31,682 nt of DNA from Azolla pinnata. Its lineage: Eukaryota; Streptophyta; Polypodiopsida; Salviniales; Salviniaceae. Under the pieces are notes generated by a model, which saw only the letters and a program-made list of their open reading frames with translations, was not told where the DNA came from and did not search any database. A program made the position numbers and the translations under genes. The stretch's first letter is position 1; each line of letters opens with the position of its first letter. This document shows positions 21,922 to 31,682 of this stretch, one piece after another. The stretch spans positions 21,422 to 53,103 of the forward strand of contig JBBBWG010018778.1 of assembly GCA_037176905.1 (NCBI GenBank), given 5' to 3'.

Positions 21922-21985
21922 AAAAAGAAAAAAAAGAAGGAGAAAGAAAGAAGAAAGAAGAAGAAGAAGAAGAAGAAGAACGATG
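21922..21985 (+). promoter_or_regulatory. A-rich to GAA-repeat tract in the GPR107-like gene leader
   Basis: AAAAAGAAAAAAAAGAAGG passes into GAAAGAAGAAAG and a clean GAA run, ending 53 bp before the start codon at 22038. Its left end directly follows what looks like the LINE 3' terminus, so it may be the LINE's A-rich tail, later expanded into a GAA microsatellite and now serving as purine-rich 5' leader. Confidence 0.55.
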
Positions 21986-22037
21986 AAGGAGCACATTGGG
22001 CGCTAGATTTCTGCAGGAAGATCTTTCTTCAGCAGCC

Positions 22038-25000
22038 ATGAAATGCTGCAGAGCAGGAGCTGCGCCGCGCTCCTCCGATTCCTTGCTCTTCCTTCTTCTG
22101 CTCCTCCAACTGGCCTCGCTCTGTGCTCCGGTCCGGGCCTCTGTCCACGACTATTCGCATGGCCGCTTCTCCAACGAGTCCAACGCCTTCGTCTTCAATG
22201 GCGGTAGCGAAGGCATGGTCGCATCATCCCGTCATCCCCCCAACAGCTCTGCCAGTCTCGGTGCAGGAAGCTACGGCTCCTCCTACATCAGGTTTTTTGT
22301 TGTTGTTGTTCGCTTTCCCACTTCCCTCCTTGCATCATTAGCTACGCATCGTTCGGCATTATTTTGTTCTTTTGTTCTTTTGTTCTTTTTTTCTTTTTGT
22401 TTTCCTTTCGCGTGTGCCCAATCTGTAAGGAAGACAGATGCATGATTCACGTTGACATCTCTTACTTCGCGTGAGAAAATGGATGTGAGAGGTTTGAATC
22501 AGGTACAGACTAATCGAAACATATCGATCTGGAAAAGGAAAGCTTAAGAAAGAAAAGAAATGGAGTGGGATCCTTTTTTACGCGTTTCGTATTTCGATTC
22601 AGGTTCGAATCTGTTACTTTCCGACGCCCCGATGAGGCTGCCCGCAAGTATACAGACATGCAACCCCGAACGCAGCTCATACAAGCAATCATCTTTGAAA
22701 TAGAGGACAGAGAAAAGATTGGCAGTAGAAACAATGATCTTCCTTATGCGCTCTGTTGTAGCAGAGAGCTAGCTGATACCGAAGGTTGTGCAATTGGGGA
22801 GCTAATTGTTCGAGCTGATGAGAGAGGTTGGCCCAAGTCCATTCCTATATACTTTAGTGCGAACAAGATTGAGACCACATTACAGGGTGATCCCATTGAG
22901 ATCACGAAATCTGGGATGTACAACCTATACTTCATTTTTTGCGATCCTCAGCTCTATGGAACCATCGTTCATGGCAAAACGGTATGGAAAAATCCGACTG
23001 GCTACCTGCCTGGTAGGCTTGCTCCAATGATGAAGTTTTATGGGCTTCTCTCGCTTGCATATCTCCTGCTTGGTCTCCTGTGGCTTCTGCAATACATACG
23101 GTTTTGGAAAGACATATTACAGCTACAGAACTACATCAGCTTGGTTATTGCACTTGGTATGTTTGAGATGGCATTTTGGTATTTCGATTACACGAATTTC
23201 AACTCGACAGGGTATAGGCCGGCTGGTATTACATTGTGGGCTGTAACTTTGGGGGCCGTAAAGAAAACTGTTGCTCGTTGCCTCCTTCTGATCGTGTCCA
23301 TGGGTTATGGTGTTGTGCGGCCCACACTCGGTGGTCTTACTTCGAGAGTACTGTTACTTGGAGGTATTTACTTTGTTGCAGCGGAAGTACTTGATGTTGT
23401 CGAGCATGTGGGCTCAATCAACGATATACCTGGTAAAGAAAAGATTTTGCTTGTATTGCCTGTGGCCATCTTGGATGCCATCTTCATCATGTGGATTTTC
23501 GTCTCACTCTCCAAAACATTGGAGAAACTAGTGGTATGGTTCTTTCCCTTACATTCACCATCTACTCATGACTCAGCTTGATGAGTAATAATTTGCAATT
23601 TATACAGTCTCATGAGTATTCAATTTAACACTTCCCTTTTTGGCATTTGAAGAATCTACTTTGTTCTGTATGTTCTAATTGATATAGTAAATGAGTCGTT
23701 ACGAATGATTCCCTGTATGAGCTGCTAGGAGAACAATGGCTTCAGAACAAACACATGTTTAGAAACCATATCTGATCAATCATGACAGTCCCATCAACCA
23801 TAGATTGCTAGATCTTCTGCAAAAAGGCAACCATAGAGACCATTTTTTATGATTCTGTAGAATCTACTGGCAGAAACCAAACAATACATCGTGTTGTTGT
23901 AAGTCAGAAATAATAGTTATGGAATTAGAACAAAATGCATGTTTAGAAAATAATATCTAATCAATCATTGCAATCCATCAACTATTGATTGCTAGATCTT
24001 CAGTGTAAAGGGATACATTCCCGGTGAGGGAATGTTCTATACAAGTAAGATATATTTTCTCAATCTCATTATCCTAGAGGCCAGTTTTTTATGATTCTGT
24101 AGAATCTCAACTGAAATCTACTATCTCATGGATTTTGAAGATTTATATGTTTGCCAGTATTCAAATCAGATAATATGCTATTGGGTAATTTTCTACTAGA
24201 TTTGATATGTAAAACTGATGATGCATGACATAGGACACATGATACATGATATATAACCGTAAGAGTAAATGTGGCTGCACTGGCAATCATAATCAAAGAA
24301 TACAACAACACATCTAGGTGGGAAGAATAAGACAAACATTTAACACCTAAACACAAGTTTGTGGGAATCCAACCAAGAAGTAAGATGGAAGTCACATATG
24401 AAGACAAACTATGACACAAACATAGCCAATGGCACCCTGCAAACCTTGAGAAAACTCATCAATTTGGGAAAAAGCAAATATCCTCTCCATCTTAAACTAT
24501 TTTTGTGAAAGGTTGATGCTTCTAATCATAAATGATAGCCTGATTCATTGTGAAACAAGAAGAAATGAGGGATTTATGGTAATCTGCCAAGAAATGTTGT
24601 CCAGTATAGCAAGGGAACTTGAGGACTTTCCATAATTGCTTTTTGAGTTGAGTGACATCAGTTCAGATTACTCTACTTTTTTCCAAATTGATTATGGCCG
24701 ATATGGAGAAATTCAAATGATGCATGCGAACGGAACTATGCTTGCACTTTGGTATGCTGATGATGACTGTTCCGTTTTATTGCCAAGTGTTTTGATGACC
24801 TAATTCCAAAACCTTGCATATCATAGCCTTCAGACCCTAAACATGTAGAGAATAGCTACCATTGATTTGGCTCCAATTTCAGTCTGAATCCTATTACTTT
24901 GCACCTGCTCCTGTGGTTTCATCCTCATCTCAAAGGATCTCTAGTTTGGTATCCTCACCCCACTAGGGAATAATTAATGCATCAAGTGAAATATAATGTC

Positions 25001-26563
25001 ATCTTATAAGGCATTAAGGGATGCATATACATGAAAAAATCAAGCCAAGAGCACCCTCCAGAAAGAGGATTTAAGCTCTGTAAATGTTATTCCTTGGATC
25101 ATGTTTTCTTCCTATGTCTTCTTGTCCAGTAAGAATTCAGTTACCGATCTCATGCTCAAATGACTGTAAACGATGTCACTATCATTCCGCAAAGGTTTAT
25201 TTAAAGTTCCCCTTACTATGGCTAGGTGTTTCAGTGGAACATCGAGAAACAATATACTGTAAATATATCAGTGTGCCTATCACTGCCAGGCATGCTCTTG
25301 AATCACCCAATCGCTTTATTTTAATACTTTATTCACCTAAATACTGAAAAGTCTGGATGATAATGTAATGTGGTTTCATTTTAATGATGTTAGTCACTGT
25401 CATTACGATCATACAGTTAGCTAACCCACTTCATAAAGTGCCTGAATAACCTCCTAATGAGACTCCAGCAACTACTGGCCCCTGTCAAGCTGAGATCTTC
25501 ATACGATATCATTAACCCTTCTGGACAAGTGCAAAGCAACAATTTACAGCTCTTCCATCATCAAATAGGGATTCAAATTGAAAGACTGCAATCCAAAGGG
25601 ATGAACTCCTGGAAACTTAGACTGTATGCCCATGAACTCGATTCCAGTGGTTTATTTTAATTTAATGCTATTATATTTACATTAAACTACCATTCATTTC
25701 ATCTGGGTGTTAAAGCCAGAGAATCCTCCTTCAATCACTTGCTAATCTCCTTCTATGGCATGGGAACGGAGTAGATTCATACTCACATTGATTGTTGTCG
25801 CTTGTGCCTGATTTTTCCTCTTTGAATTGACGAGATAATTAATTACTTCCTTTGTATATTCTACGGATTCTCACCACTCTTTTTCATAACTTTACATATA
25901 GGTCAGGAAACTTACGGCAAAACTTGAGCTTTACAGGAAATTTACAAATACTTTGGCAGCGATTGTGGTTGTATCAATTGCTTGGATTGGATATGAGGTA
26001 ATCCTAGTGATGCAACACTGGATGGATGTTTATTCCTCTTAGGCAGAAAGGAAACATACTCAGCTTTACATATTGAAAAACTAAATTCTTCTTTTGCATA
26101 CCTCATTTACTCATAAGGCTTACCAGTTGAGTGTTTCCTATGAGATATTGCAGCTCTTTTTTAAGGCAACGTATGCATTTGGTGAGCGCTGGCAAAATGA
26201 GTGGATCATTTCAGCTTTCTGGAATATTTTGAGCTTTATACTCTTATCTGTTGTGTGTTGGTTGTGGGCTCCATCAAAGAATGCAACACGGTATGCTTAT
26301 GTCTTCCGATTTTCATCTTCTGATGTTTTCCTTATAAAAAAATGCATGTGAAACACCACGGTAGGAGGATTTTCAAGCATATTTTCTTTCACAGCTATGC
26401 ATATTCAGAAGGACAAGATGATTTTGATGAGGAAGAGACGATTGCCCTAACAAGCATGGGGTCAAATCCTCCCATGGCTGCAGAAACTAGCAGGGAAAGG
26501 GAGGCTGTTAAAACTGATGTTTTTCGTTTGGAGGATGAGATAGGTGAGGAGAAGATTGAATAG
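22038..26563 (+). CDS. GPR107/lung-seven-transmembrane family protein (CAND6/CAND7-like)
   Basis: Golgi or endosomal seven-transmembrane protein of the GOST family. Animal GPR107 acts in retrograde trafficking; Arabidopsis CAND6/CAND7 were proposed as G-protein-coupled-receptor candidates. Exons 22038-22291, 22603-23533, 25902-25997, 26154-26290 and 26395-26563 give 528 residues. A signal peptide (1 to about 35) is followed by a luminal GOLD-like domain with Cys residues in LCCSRELADTEGC and FCDPQ, then WKNPTGYLPG (about 214-223). The membrane block runs from about 226 to 465, with the hallmark MGYGVVRPTLGG, IYFVAAEVLD and LPVAILDAIFIMWIF. Another hallmark, WAPSKNATRYAY, is followed by an acidic cytosolic tail (EGQDDFDEEE). 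The donor at 23534 (GTATGG) was preferred over one three bases upstream because it preserves LVVRKLTAKL against the family. Intron 2 is 2.4 kb. The start is the first ATG, directly ahead of the signal peptide. Confidence 0.93.
23534..25901 (+). other. Long second intron of the GPR107-like gene, with an internal diverged duplication
   Basis: The 2368-nt intron separates the exon that ends KTLEKLV from VRKLTAKL. Near its start two diverged copies follow one another (about 23743-23880 and 23929-24120). They share CATGTTTAGAAA, ATTGCTAGATCTTC and TTTTTTATGATTCTGTAGAA; the second copy holds about 50 extra bases, including a small hairpin CATTCCC-GGTGA-GGGAATG near 24013. The remainder is A/T-rich without a recognisable gene; the open frame at 25084-25347 has no family signature. 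Confidence 0.75.
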
Positions 26564-26960
26564 CATGCCTGCTCTTGACTATCTGATTGATTGCAAAGTC
26601 TACATCGTCAGCCCAGTTGATTCATTAGGAATCTGCCTCCAACCTGGAAACTATTGTCGAAGTTCATGCAGTTGGCAGAATATGAATTGGATGACACCAA
26701 ATATGTATACATTGAATACGAGCCTGAATTGTGTCGAGTGTCTTAGGCTTAAATAAATGAATGTGTGCCTTGTGCTGCTCCTCGAGAACATTTATTCAAC
26801 CTCACATATTCATTACTATTTCATATTTACACCTGCAAGTATAACATGGATTTGTCATCCATTTTGTCCAAGAAAAACCTGTACAACGTATTGATATTCT
26901 CCTGGTTATTGAATGCTTCATGTACCAATATAGCAGAACCCCCTTCTCACACATGGCCAG

Positions 26961-27245
26961 CATCATGGCTGGCTTTTGGCTTTACCTGTGAATCATATTG
27001 TAATTCAGTGTTTCTGTTTATGGAATAATAGAAAGTGATTGCTATCATCTTCAAGATTGGAACTGAAATCTTGGTATCGACTATAATCGCCGGAATTGTG
27101 TCATCATGGCTGGCTTTTGGCTTTGCCTATGATGAATCGTTTTGTAATTCAGTTTTTCGGTTTTATGGAATAATAGATAGTGATTACTATCATCTTCAAG
27201 ATTGGAACTGAAATCTTGGTATCCTTTATAATTGATGGAATCGTG
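26961..27245 (+). repeat. Two-copy 141-bp tandem duplication downstream of the GPR107-like gene
   Basis: Copies at about 26961-27101 and 27102-27245 share CATCATGGCTGGCTTTTGGC, GGAATAATAGA and ATCATCTTCAAGATTGGAAC in the same order, with scattered differences. They begin about 400 bp after the stop codon, in possible 3' UTR or flank. Confidence 0.85.
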
Positions 27246-28280
27246 TTGAAGGTGTATTATCAAATGGGATGGAAATGCAAAACTACGTATATTATGAAAG
27301 CATTCTCTTCTTTACTCTCTCTTGATGATAAACGTGGTTGCAGTGATGCTTTCACTTGGGCATCGAACCCTTCTTCTTCTTCTTCTTCTCACTTGTCTTC
27401 ACAAGTCTATCTTGGAGATGGCACTATGTCTAGCATCTCAGACACCAGAAGTTTTAGGATCGATGAGCACATATTCTTGGTAGATTCCTGAGGAAATGCA
27501 GTTTAGCAAGTAATTTGCCACATGCATGTAATTTGTCCCAAGTCACTAGATTGTGTCGTAAGGTGGTTAATTACTCTGATGACTAAGTGCCCTCGGGACA
27601 TCAGTTTACTTATATGAATCAGCGAGTCTCGAACTTTGGTTCTCGAAAGGGGGATCGGGTTTACAGCTGCAATTGGAATAACAATAAGAAGAAGCAGATC
27701 TGGATTACAGCGAGAGAGAGAGAGAGAGAGGAGGCATCTGCCGATGTTGCGCTCACGCCATTCATACGAGAAGGATGAATCAAATGCATTGGCTCGAGCG
27801 GATGCATTCTGCACATGTTTAAGCACTCACTCGCTGATGCTTCTTCTCCGGACAGAGCGAGAGTACCAAGCAAGGATGATGGGAGGAGGATCTGTCGGGG
27901 CCTCCTCATAGCCAAGGTGTGAACCTCAAGGTGAGGAGAAACTCCTCCCTCGCGGCGAATGGTACGTATACGTAAACATAGCGAATATACAGGGCCAAGG
28001 TGCATTTGCATGTACATACAGAGCCAAGGTATAATTTGCATATGTGCATGTACATGTGTATCCATGTATGTATGCATTGGTATGTATGTATGCATGCTTG
28101 TTTGTATGTATGTCTGTCTGTCTTGTCTGTTCTGTTTATCTGTATGTATTTATGTATGTGTGTGTGTATATTTAGCCTTCATGTATTTTGGTCCGTATTT
28201 GTGTACGTATTTTGGTACGTATTTTGTTAGGCAAGAGGGAAAAAAAGCAAACGAAGCAGAAAACATGTTTTTTGTACTCG
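27246..28280. other. Intergenic stretch with simple repeats
   Basis: No gene recognised. Simple repeats are CTT (about 27367-27388), GA (about 27711-27730) and TGTA/TGTATG-type tetramers (about 28044-28175). An open frame ending at 27491 has a Ser run encoded by the CTT repeat and a plausible-looking tail (SISDTRSFRIDEHIFLVDS) but no partner exons that I can identify. Confidence 0.5.
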
Positions 28281-28282
28281 CA

Positions 28283-28352
28283 GAAGAAAGAAGAAAGAAG
28301 AAGAAGAAGAAGAAAGAAGAAGAAGAAGAAGAAGAAGAAGAAGAGGAAGAGG
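28283..28352 (+). promoter_or_regulatory. GAA-repeat tract upstream of the apyrase gene
   Basis: Long GAA/GAAA purine tract followed by GAGGAAGAGGAAG. It probably lies in the 5' leader or core promoter of the apyrase gene. It produces Lys/Glu-rich and Phe-rich artefact frames. It resembles the purine tracts ahead of two other genes in the window. Confidence 0.55.
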
Positions 28353-28462
28353 AAGCATGGAATAAGCGCAGACAGGGACCAGGTCACGACAGGTCGCAGC
28401 GGGGGGAGAGGAGATGTAGAAGAATAAGAATCGGTATCAGAGGAATAAGCAGCAGAAGAAGA

Positions 28463-28497
28463 ATGGGCGCCATCGCCATTGTTGTCTTTCTTCCCAG
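28463..28497 (+). other. Candidate alternative first coding exon of the apyrase gene
   Basis: ATGGGCGCC at 28463 in a favourable context is followed by 11 codons and an AG|GT donor at 28498. Splicing to the AG at 29008-29009 would restore the apyrase frame (…FLP-R-DGHNFHM…) and give a product about 18 residues longer than the one starting at 29029. The acceptor is preceded by a pyrimidine-rich stretch but is not strong. Splicing instead to the better-looking acceptor at 28859-28860 would make this a short upstream open frame that stops near 28935. Confidence 0.3.
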
Positions 28498-29011
28498 GTT
28501 GGTTCTCTTACCCCTCCCTTCTTCCTCCTCCCTTCTCTCCCGTCTCTCCTTTTTGTGTGGATCCGTCGTTTTTCTCGACGCTGGTGTCGTCGATCTACCC
28601 CTTCCGTGTGCCCTTTGTTAACTCATTGTCATCGTCGTCGTCCGTTTGGGAGCAGATCTGGCGTTGTCTCCTCCTCTCTGGCACGCTGATGCCTGGGTTT
28701 TCAAGGGATATTAGGGTTCACTTGGGTAATGTACATGCGGAAAATTCGTTCCTTTTTTGCCTGTGTTCTCTTCCCCTTGGCATGCTGCTCGCTAGTTGTA
28801 GTCCATGAATGATTTTCAGGGTGTTTTTGCCTCAAATTTTGTGCCTGATTGTGTGCTAGGACGGATTTGAAAAGCCTCGCTGCGGTACTGGATCGGTGGA
28901 GATCGTCATCGTGCTTGTCGTTGTCATCGTCGTAGAAATCATCATCATCATCCCCATCATTGGCTTCGCTGTACCTTTCTTTGCTGGCCTCAGCGTCGTT
29001 GTCGTCAAGGG

Positions 29012-29092
29012 ATGGTCATAACTTCCATATGGTGCATGATGAGATGCGAACATCAGCTTCTTCGCAAGGATTCCCTATGTATCTCAGCTTGA
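29012..29092 (+). other. Upstream ATG frame overlapping the apyrase start
   Basis: An ATG at 29012 opens a 26-codon frame that overlaps the first in-frame apyrase ATG (29029) and stops at 29090-29092. If the mRNA includes this stretch unspliced, scanning ribosomes would meet it first, which would reduce translation from 29029 or shift it to later Met codons (29044 or 29077). The alternative is that a spliced first exon supplies the true start. Confidence 0.4.
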
Positions 29093-31221
29093 AGAATGCA
29101 CATGATGAAGGTGTTCCAACTGTGATCGACCTACATGGGCCCATTAGTGAGGAGAGGCCCCTACTTTACCCTCGTGCACACGAGGAATGTAGCCCAAAGA
29201 AGGTCCCAAAGGTTAGCATTTTAGCAGGGACAAGTGCAGTTTCTTGGTACAAGCTTATCGGGGGAGTGTTGGTACTTTTAGGGTTGTTCCTGCTCATTGT
29301 ATATGGAGGCTATCGTTGGTACACGTCTCATTGGAAGCAGGAGCAGCTGCAATATTCCATAGTGTTGGATTGTGGGAGCACAAGCACTCGGGTGCAAGTC
29401 TACGCTTGGGCCTATAGGGATTCCTCGGGCAATGGTCAGTATCCGATTGTCATTCGGCCTACCCCTGAACCTCAGCCCCCACTGGTTTTCCAAGCTAGGA
29501 AAGGTGGCCAGAGAAAGCAATCTCGTGCTTATCATAGAAAGGAGACCGAGCCTGGTTTACACAAGCTTTTGAGCAATGAGACTGGTATCAAAGGGGCACT
29601 TGAACCTTTACTACAATGGGCTGAAAAACAAGTTCCTGCTGCGCATCATGGGAACACTCCGCTCTTTCTTTTGGCGACTGCCGGCATACGCAAACTCGAG
29701 AACGATGATGCTGAGTGGCTTCTTGATAAAGCATGGACTGTATTAGAAAGATCTCCGTTCATGTGCAAGAGAAGCTGGGTCAAGGTGATATCGGGTACTG
29801 AAGAAGCGTATTACGGGTGGGTCTCCTTGAATTATAACTTTGGAAAACTAGGCCAAACAACAAAGCCACCGACATTGGGTGCTCTCGACCTTGGCGGTTC
29901 TTCGTTGCAAGTAACCTTTGAATCAGAAGAGGTTCAGAACAAGGAGTATCAGGTCAATCTAAGCGTTGGAACTAGCCAGCATCACCTGTATGCACTTTCC
30001 CATGCGGGTTTCGGTCTAAATGATGCATTTGACAAATCCGTTGCACTGGTTTTGGAGGGATCAGATACCGTGGTGGGTGCAACGGTTCCAGAGTTTGTGG
30101 AGCATCCATGCCTCCACTCGGGTTTCCAAGGAAAATACAAGTGCCCCCATTGTCGGTCAAATCCTGCAGTGGTGCCCAATCCAGCTATGGATAACCCATC
30201 TCCTGACCCAGGTCTGGCTGAAGTGACTCTCATTGGTAAGCCTGACTGGGAATCATGTAGGGTTCTAGCAAGCTCTATCATCAGTAATGGATCTAGGTTT
30301 TCCTCGTTGGTACCAGAGCCAATGGGTTGTGATAGTGAACATCCTTGTGCACTTGGGAGGCATCAGCCTGTGCCCGAGGGTAAATTTTATGCGTTGTCTG
30401 GGTTTTTTGTGGTGTACAAGTTCTTTGGACTTCCACCTGATGCTGGTTTCAGTGAATTATTGGAGCATGGAAAAGCCTTCTGTGAAATGCCATGGGAGGT
30501 AGCATTAAATGGTGTTGTGCCTCAACCCCTTATAGAACATTATTGTTTCCGAGCACCTTATGTGGTTTCTCTGCTCAAGGATGGATTACATCTCGATGAA
30601 GAGCAAATTACAGTCGGCTCTGGCGATATAACATGGACGCTCGGGGCAGCTTTGCTAGAGGCTGGGGCATTTAGTCCGACGCCTGCCTCGAGATATCGGG
30701 GCTTTCCAACTTCAAGGGGAACGTTATCTTGGGATGCAATTGTTATCTCAGTTATTGTTTTCATCATCATGATGTTTGTGCTCTTTACTTTGAAGTATTT
30801 TGTTAACTGTTCCCCTTTCGGGGCCTGGAAATCACAATCGCCTTTGGGTCCTCCACGATACCCACCATCGTATATTGCTCGGCTTCGGCTGGGGAGGCTT
30901 GACGCTGGTGTTTGGAATGGTGAGAGCTTATGAAAGAAGCTGGCGAGATTCTTTCCCAATTAAGGCATACTTTATCGAGTTTTTAACCGCATTCTATGTC
31001 ATGTGTTTGCAGGAGATACAAAGATGCCTCATAGTCCTGCACCGTTGGGAAGCTCCCAAGATGAAGCTCAAGCAGGTTTTGGCTGTCTCATAAGATCAGG
31101 GAAGTCGATGCTAGAGTTAAGTGAGCTACAACAGGTGGCAGCTGGGTATAAGTCTCAATCAAAGCTTTCCAGCAGGCGAACGCAATCCCGAGATGATTTG
31201 ATCAAGTATGTTAAGAAGTGA
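29029..31221 (+). CDS. Apyrase 7-like nucleoside di/triphosphatase (GDA1/CD39 family)
   Basis: Membrane ecto- or Golgi-luminal apyrase hydrolysing NTP/NDP to NMP. Arabidopsis APY6/APY7 of this clade have been linked to pollen wall formation. Exons 29029-30919 and 31013-31221 give 699 residues (AtAPY7 is about 740). Layout: cytosolic N-tail, a membrane helix at about 76-95, and apyrase conserved regions ACR1 DCGSTSTR (114-121), ACR2 ATAGIRKL (216-223), ACR3 SGTEEAYYGW (255-264) with the catalytic Glu, ACR4 LDLGGSSLQVTF (286-297) and ACR5 LSGFFVVY (456-463). A second helix lies at about 569-592. The C-terminal tail SSRRTQSRDDL closely parallels APY7 and confirms the last exon. The start is the first in-frame ATG after an in-frame stop at 28933-28935; an out-of-frame ATG at 29012 precedes it, so a spliced first exon from 28463 is a real alternative. 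Family certain, N-terminus not. Confidence 0.9.
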
Positions 31222-31682
31222 TCTCCGTACTCTCCTCTTTAACTCGACTTTGTACGGACAGAATCAGAGTCAAGCATGCCATTACTCACTCTAAATTGTG
31301 GCCTCAATCATATATGGCTCCTCTCTATGAAGAAGATATGCCTCAAGCCTCCTTTGTAACTCCGACACTCCTATTTATACTAACCGCTGGACTATTCTTT
31401 TGGTAAATTTTCGATCTCCCGCTGCAAGAGGCATTATATTCTTGACAATATATGGCGAGATGTACATGAAAGTGATATGTTTACTGATTCAAGCGCATCG
31501 TCAAAAATGCGTCGGATTTGATCTGGCAACAACAAACAAAGATAGTACTATACCATCTCTTGGTTTCCTTGCAGCATCTCAGGAGAGAGCTATCTGTCTG
31601 TCTACCTATCTACCCATCCATCTATATAAATATAAATTGTGATGAAGTTTTGCTCCATGAAGTTGCAATGCACACTTTTTTT
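31222..31682 (+). other. Apyrase 3' UTR and flank
   Basis: No gene recognised between the apyrase stop and the window end. A/T-rich words near 31625-31637 (TATATAAATATAAATTG) could serve as a plant near-upstream polyadenylation signal. Open frames here have no family signature. Confidence 0.45.

Larger units (their letters stand above)
16700..21925 (+). mobile_element. Decayed L1-type LINE (non-LTR retrotransposon)
   Basis: Parts appear in LINE order on the + strand. The ORF1-like nucleic-acid-binding region ends in a zinc knuckle CFKCGELGHFMAKC (about 16912-16953). Endonuclease pieces include FLLGDLNM (about 17730-17757) and, further on, SRLDHI. RT motifs include DKSLGWNGISNEFFK (about 18725-18770), WRLISLMGGLYKIFTKI, QYGFIAGRDILHNIL, LDIENAYDHVR and the catalytic-box relic LADNSFLFL (about 19400). 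The C-terminal zf-RVT region runs from about 19745, with FRANVFLWRAIVGGLPLA (about 20575-20625) and SCHVTKGIW. Many in-frame stops, frame changes and ADN in place of the catalytic ADD mark it as dead. The 3' end looks like plant LINE tails: a T-rich stretch, TTTTAATAGAAAC, then A-rich sequence (about 21870-21935). It contains the tandem repeat and solo LTR listed separately. The 5' end and target duplications were not found. Confidence 0.85.

Noticed and set aside
27180-27491. A 103-codon frame with a serine run
   Set aside because: The start lies in a non-coding tandem duplicate and the Ser run comes from a CTT microsatellite; no homologous family or neighbouring exons were recognised.
28172-28427. 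Lys/Glu-rich and Phe/Leu-rich frames
   Set aside because: Artefacts of the GAA tract and the TGTA-type repeats before the apyrase gene.
1876-31221. A functional gene cluster (all five genes on one strand, three of them secretory-pathway genes)
   Set aside because: Spacing is ordinary, intergenic regions contain unrelated transposon debris, and no shared pathway links SC35 and HOP2 with the rest; same-strand order of five genes is not improbable by chance.

Overview
This is nuclear DNA from a land plant. Five spliced genes with GT-AG introns belong to plant protein families, plant-type telomere repeats (CCCTAAA) occur inside the window, there is an L1-type LINE of the plant kind, and a piece of plastid psbZ is embedded in nuclear sequence. 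The psbZ copy has ACG where the start codon should be. That would fit a donor plastid that makes this start by C-to-U RNA editing, as happens in ferns, lycophytes and hornworts, so a seed-free plant is a reasonable guess but not proven.

All five genes lie on the + strand. From left to right: (1) an SC35/SRSF2-type splicing factor (1876-3779), preceded by a dense GGCAT/GCCAT palindromic repeat field and a GAAGC-rich leader; (2) the meiotic recombination factor HOP2 (7147-8542), preceded by telomere-like repeats that include a 19-bp-arm hairpin; (3) ribophorin I, the OST1 subunit of oligosaccharyltransferase (11248-16050), preceded by the psbZ fragment and an approximately 41-bp minisatellite; (4) a GPR107/CAND6-7-type seven-transmembrane protein (22038-26563); (5) a clade-III, APY7-like apyrase (about 29029-31221, with an unsettled N-terminus). 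I rebuilt the exon structures by hand. Every junction keeps frame, and the predicted protein lengths (310, 223, 616, 528 and 699 residues) are plausible for the families.

Between genes 3 and 4 lies a decayed L1-type LINE (about 16.7-21.9 kb) with recognisable zinc knuckle, endonuclease, reverse transcriptase and C-terminal zf-RVT parts. Near its 3' end a 156-bp piece of the element has been tandemly multiplied. A 448-bp TG...CA insert flanked by 5-bp direct repeats, best read as a solo LTR, sits exactly between two of these units. The LINE's apparent A-rich tail runs into the purine-rich leader of the GPR107-like gene.

Functionally, ribophorin I (ER N-glycosylation), the GPR107-like protein (Golgi/endomembrane) and the apyrase (Golgi lumen or cell surface) all act in the secretory pathway, while SC35 and HOP2 are nuclear. 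There is no sign that the genes form a functional cluster; this looks like ordinary plant gene neighbourhood plus transposon debris. I found no convincing undescribed system. The most useful second-look items are the nested LINE/tandem-repeat/solo-LTR structure, the psbZ copy with an ACG start inside a longer open frame, the two competing in-frame splice donors in HOP2, the telomere-repeat hairpin, and the RS-encoding repeat in the leader of an SR-protein gene.
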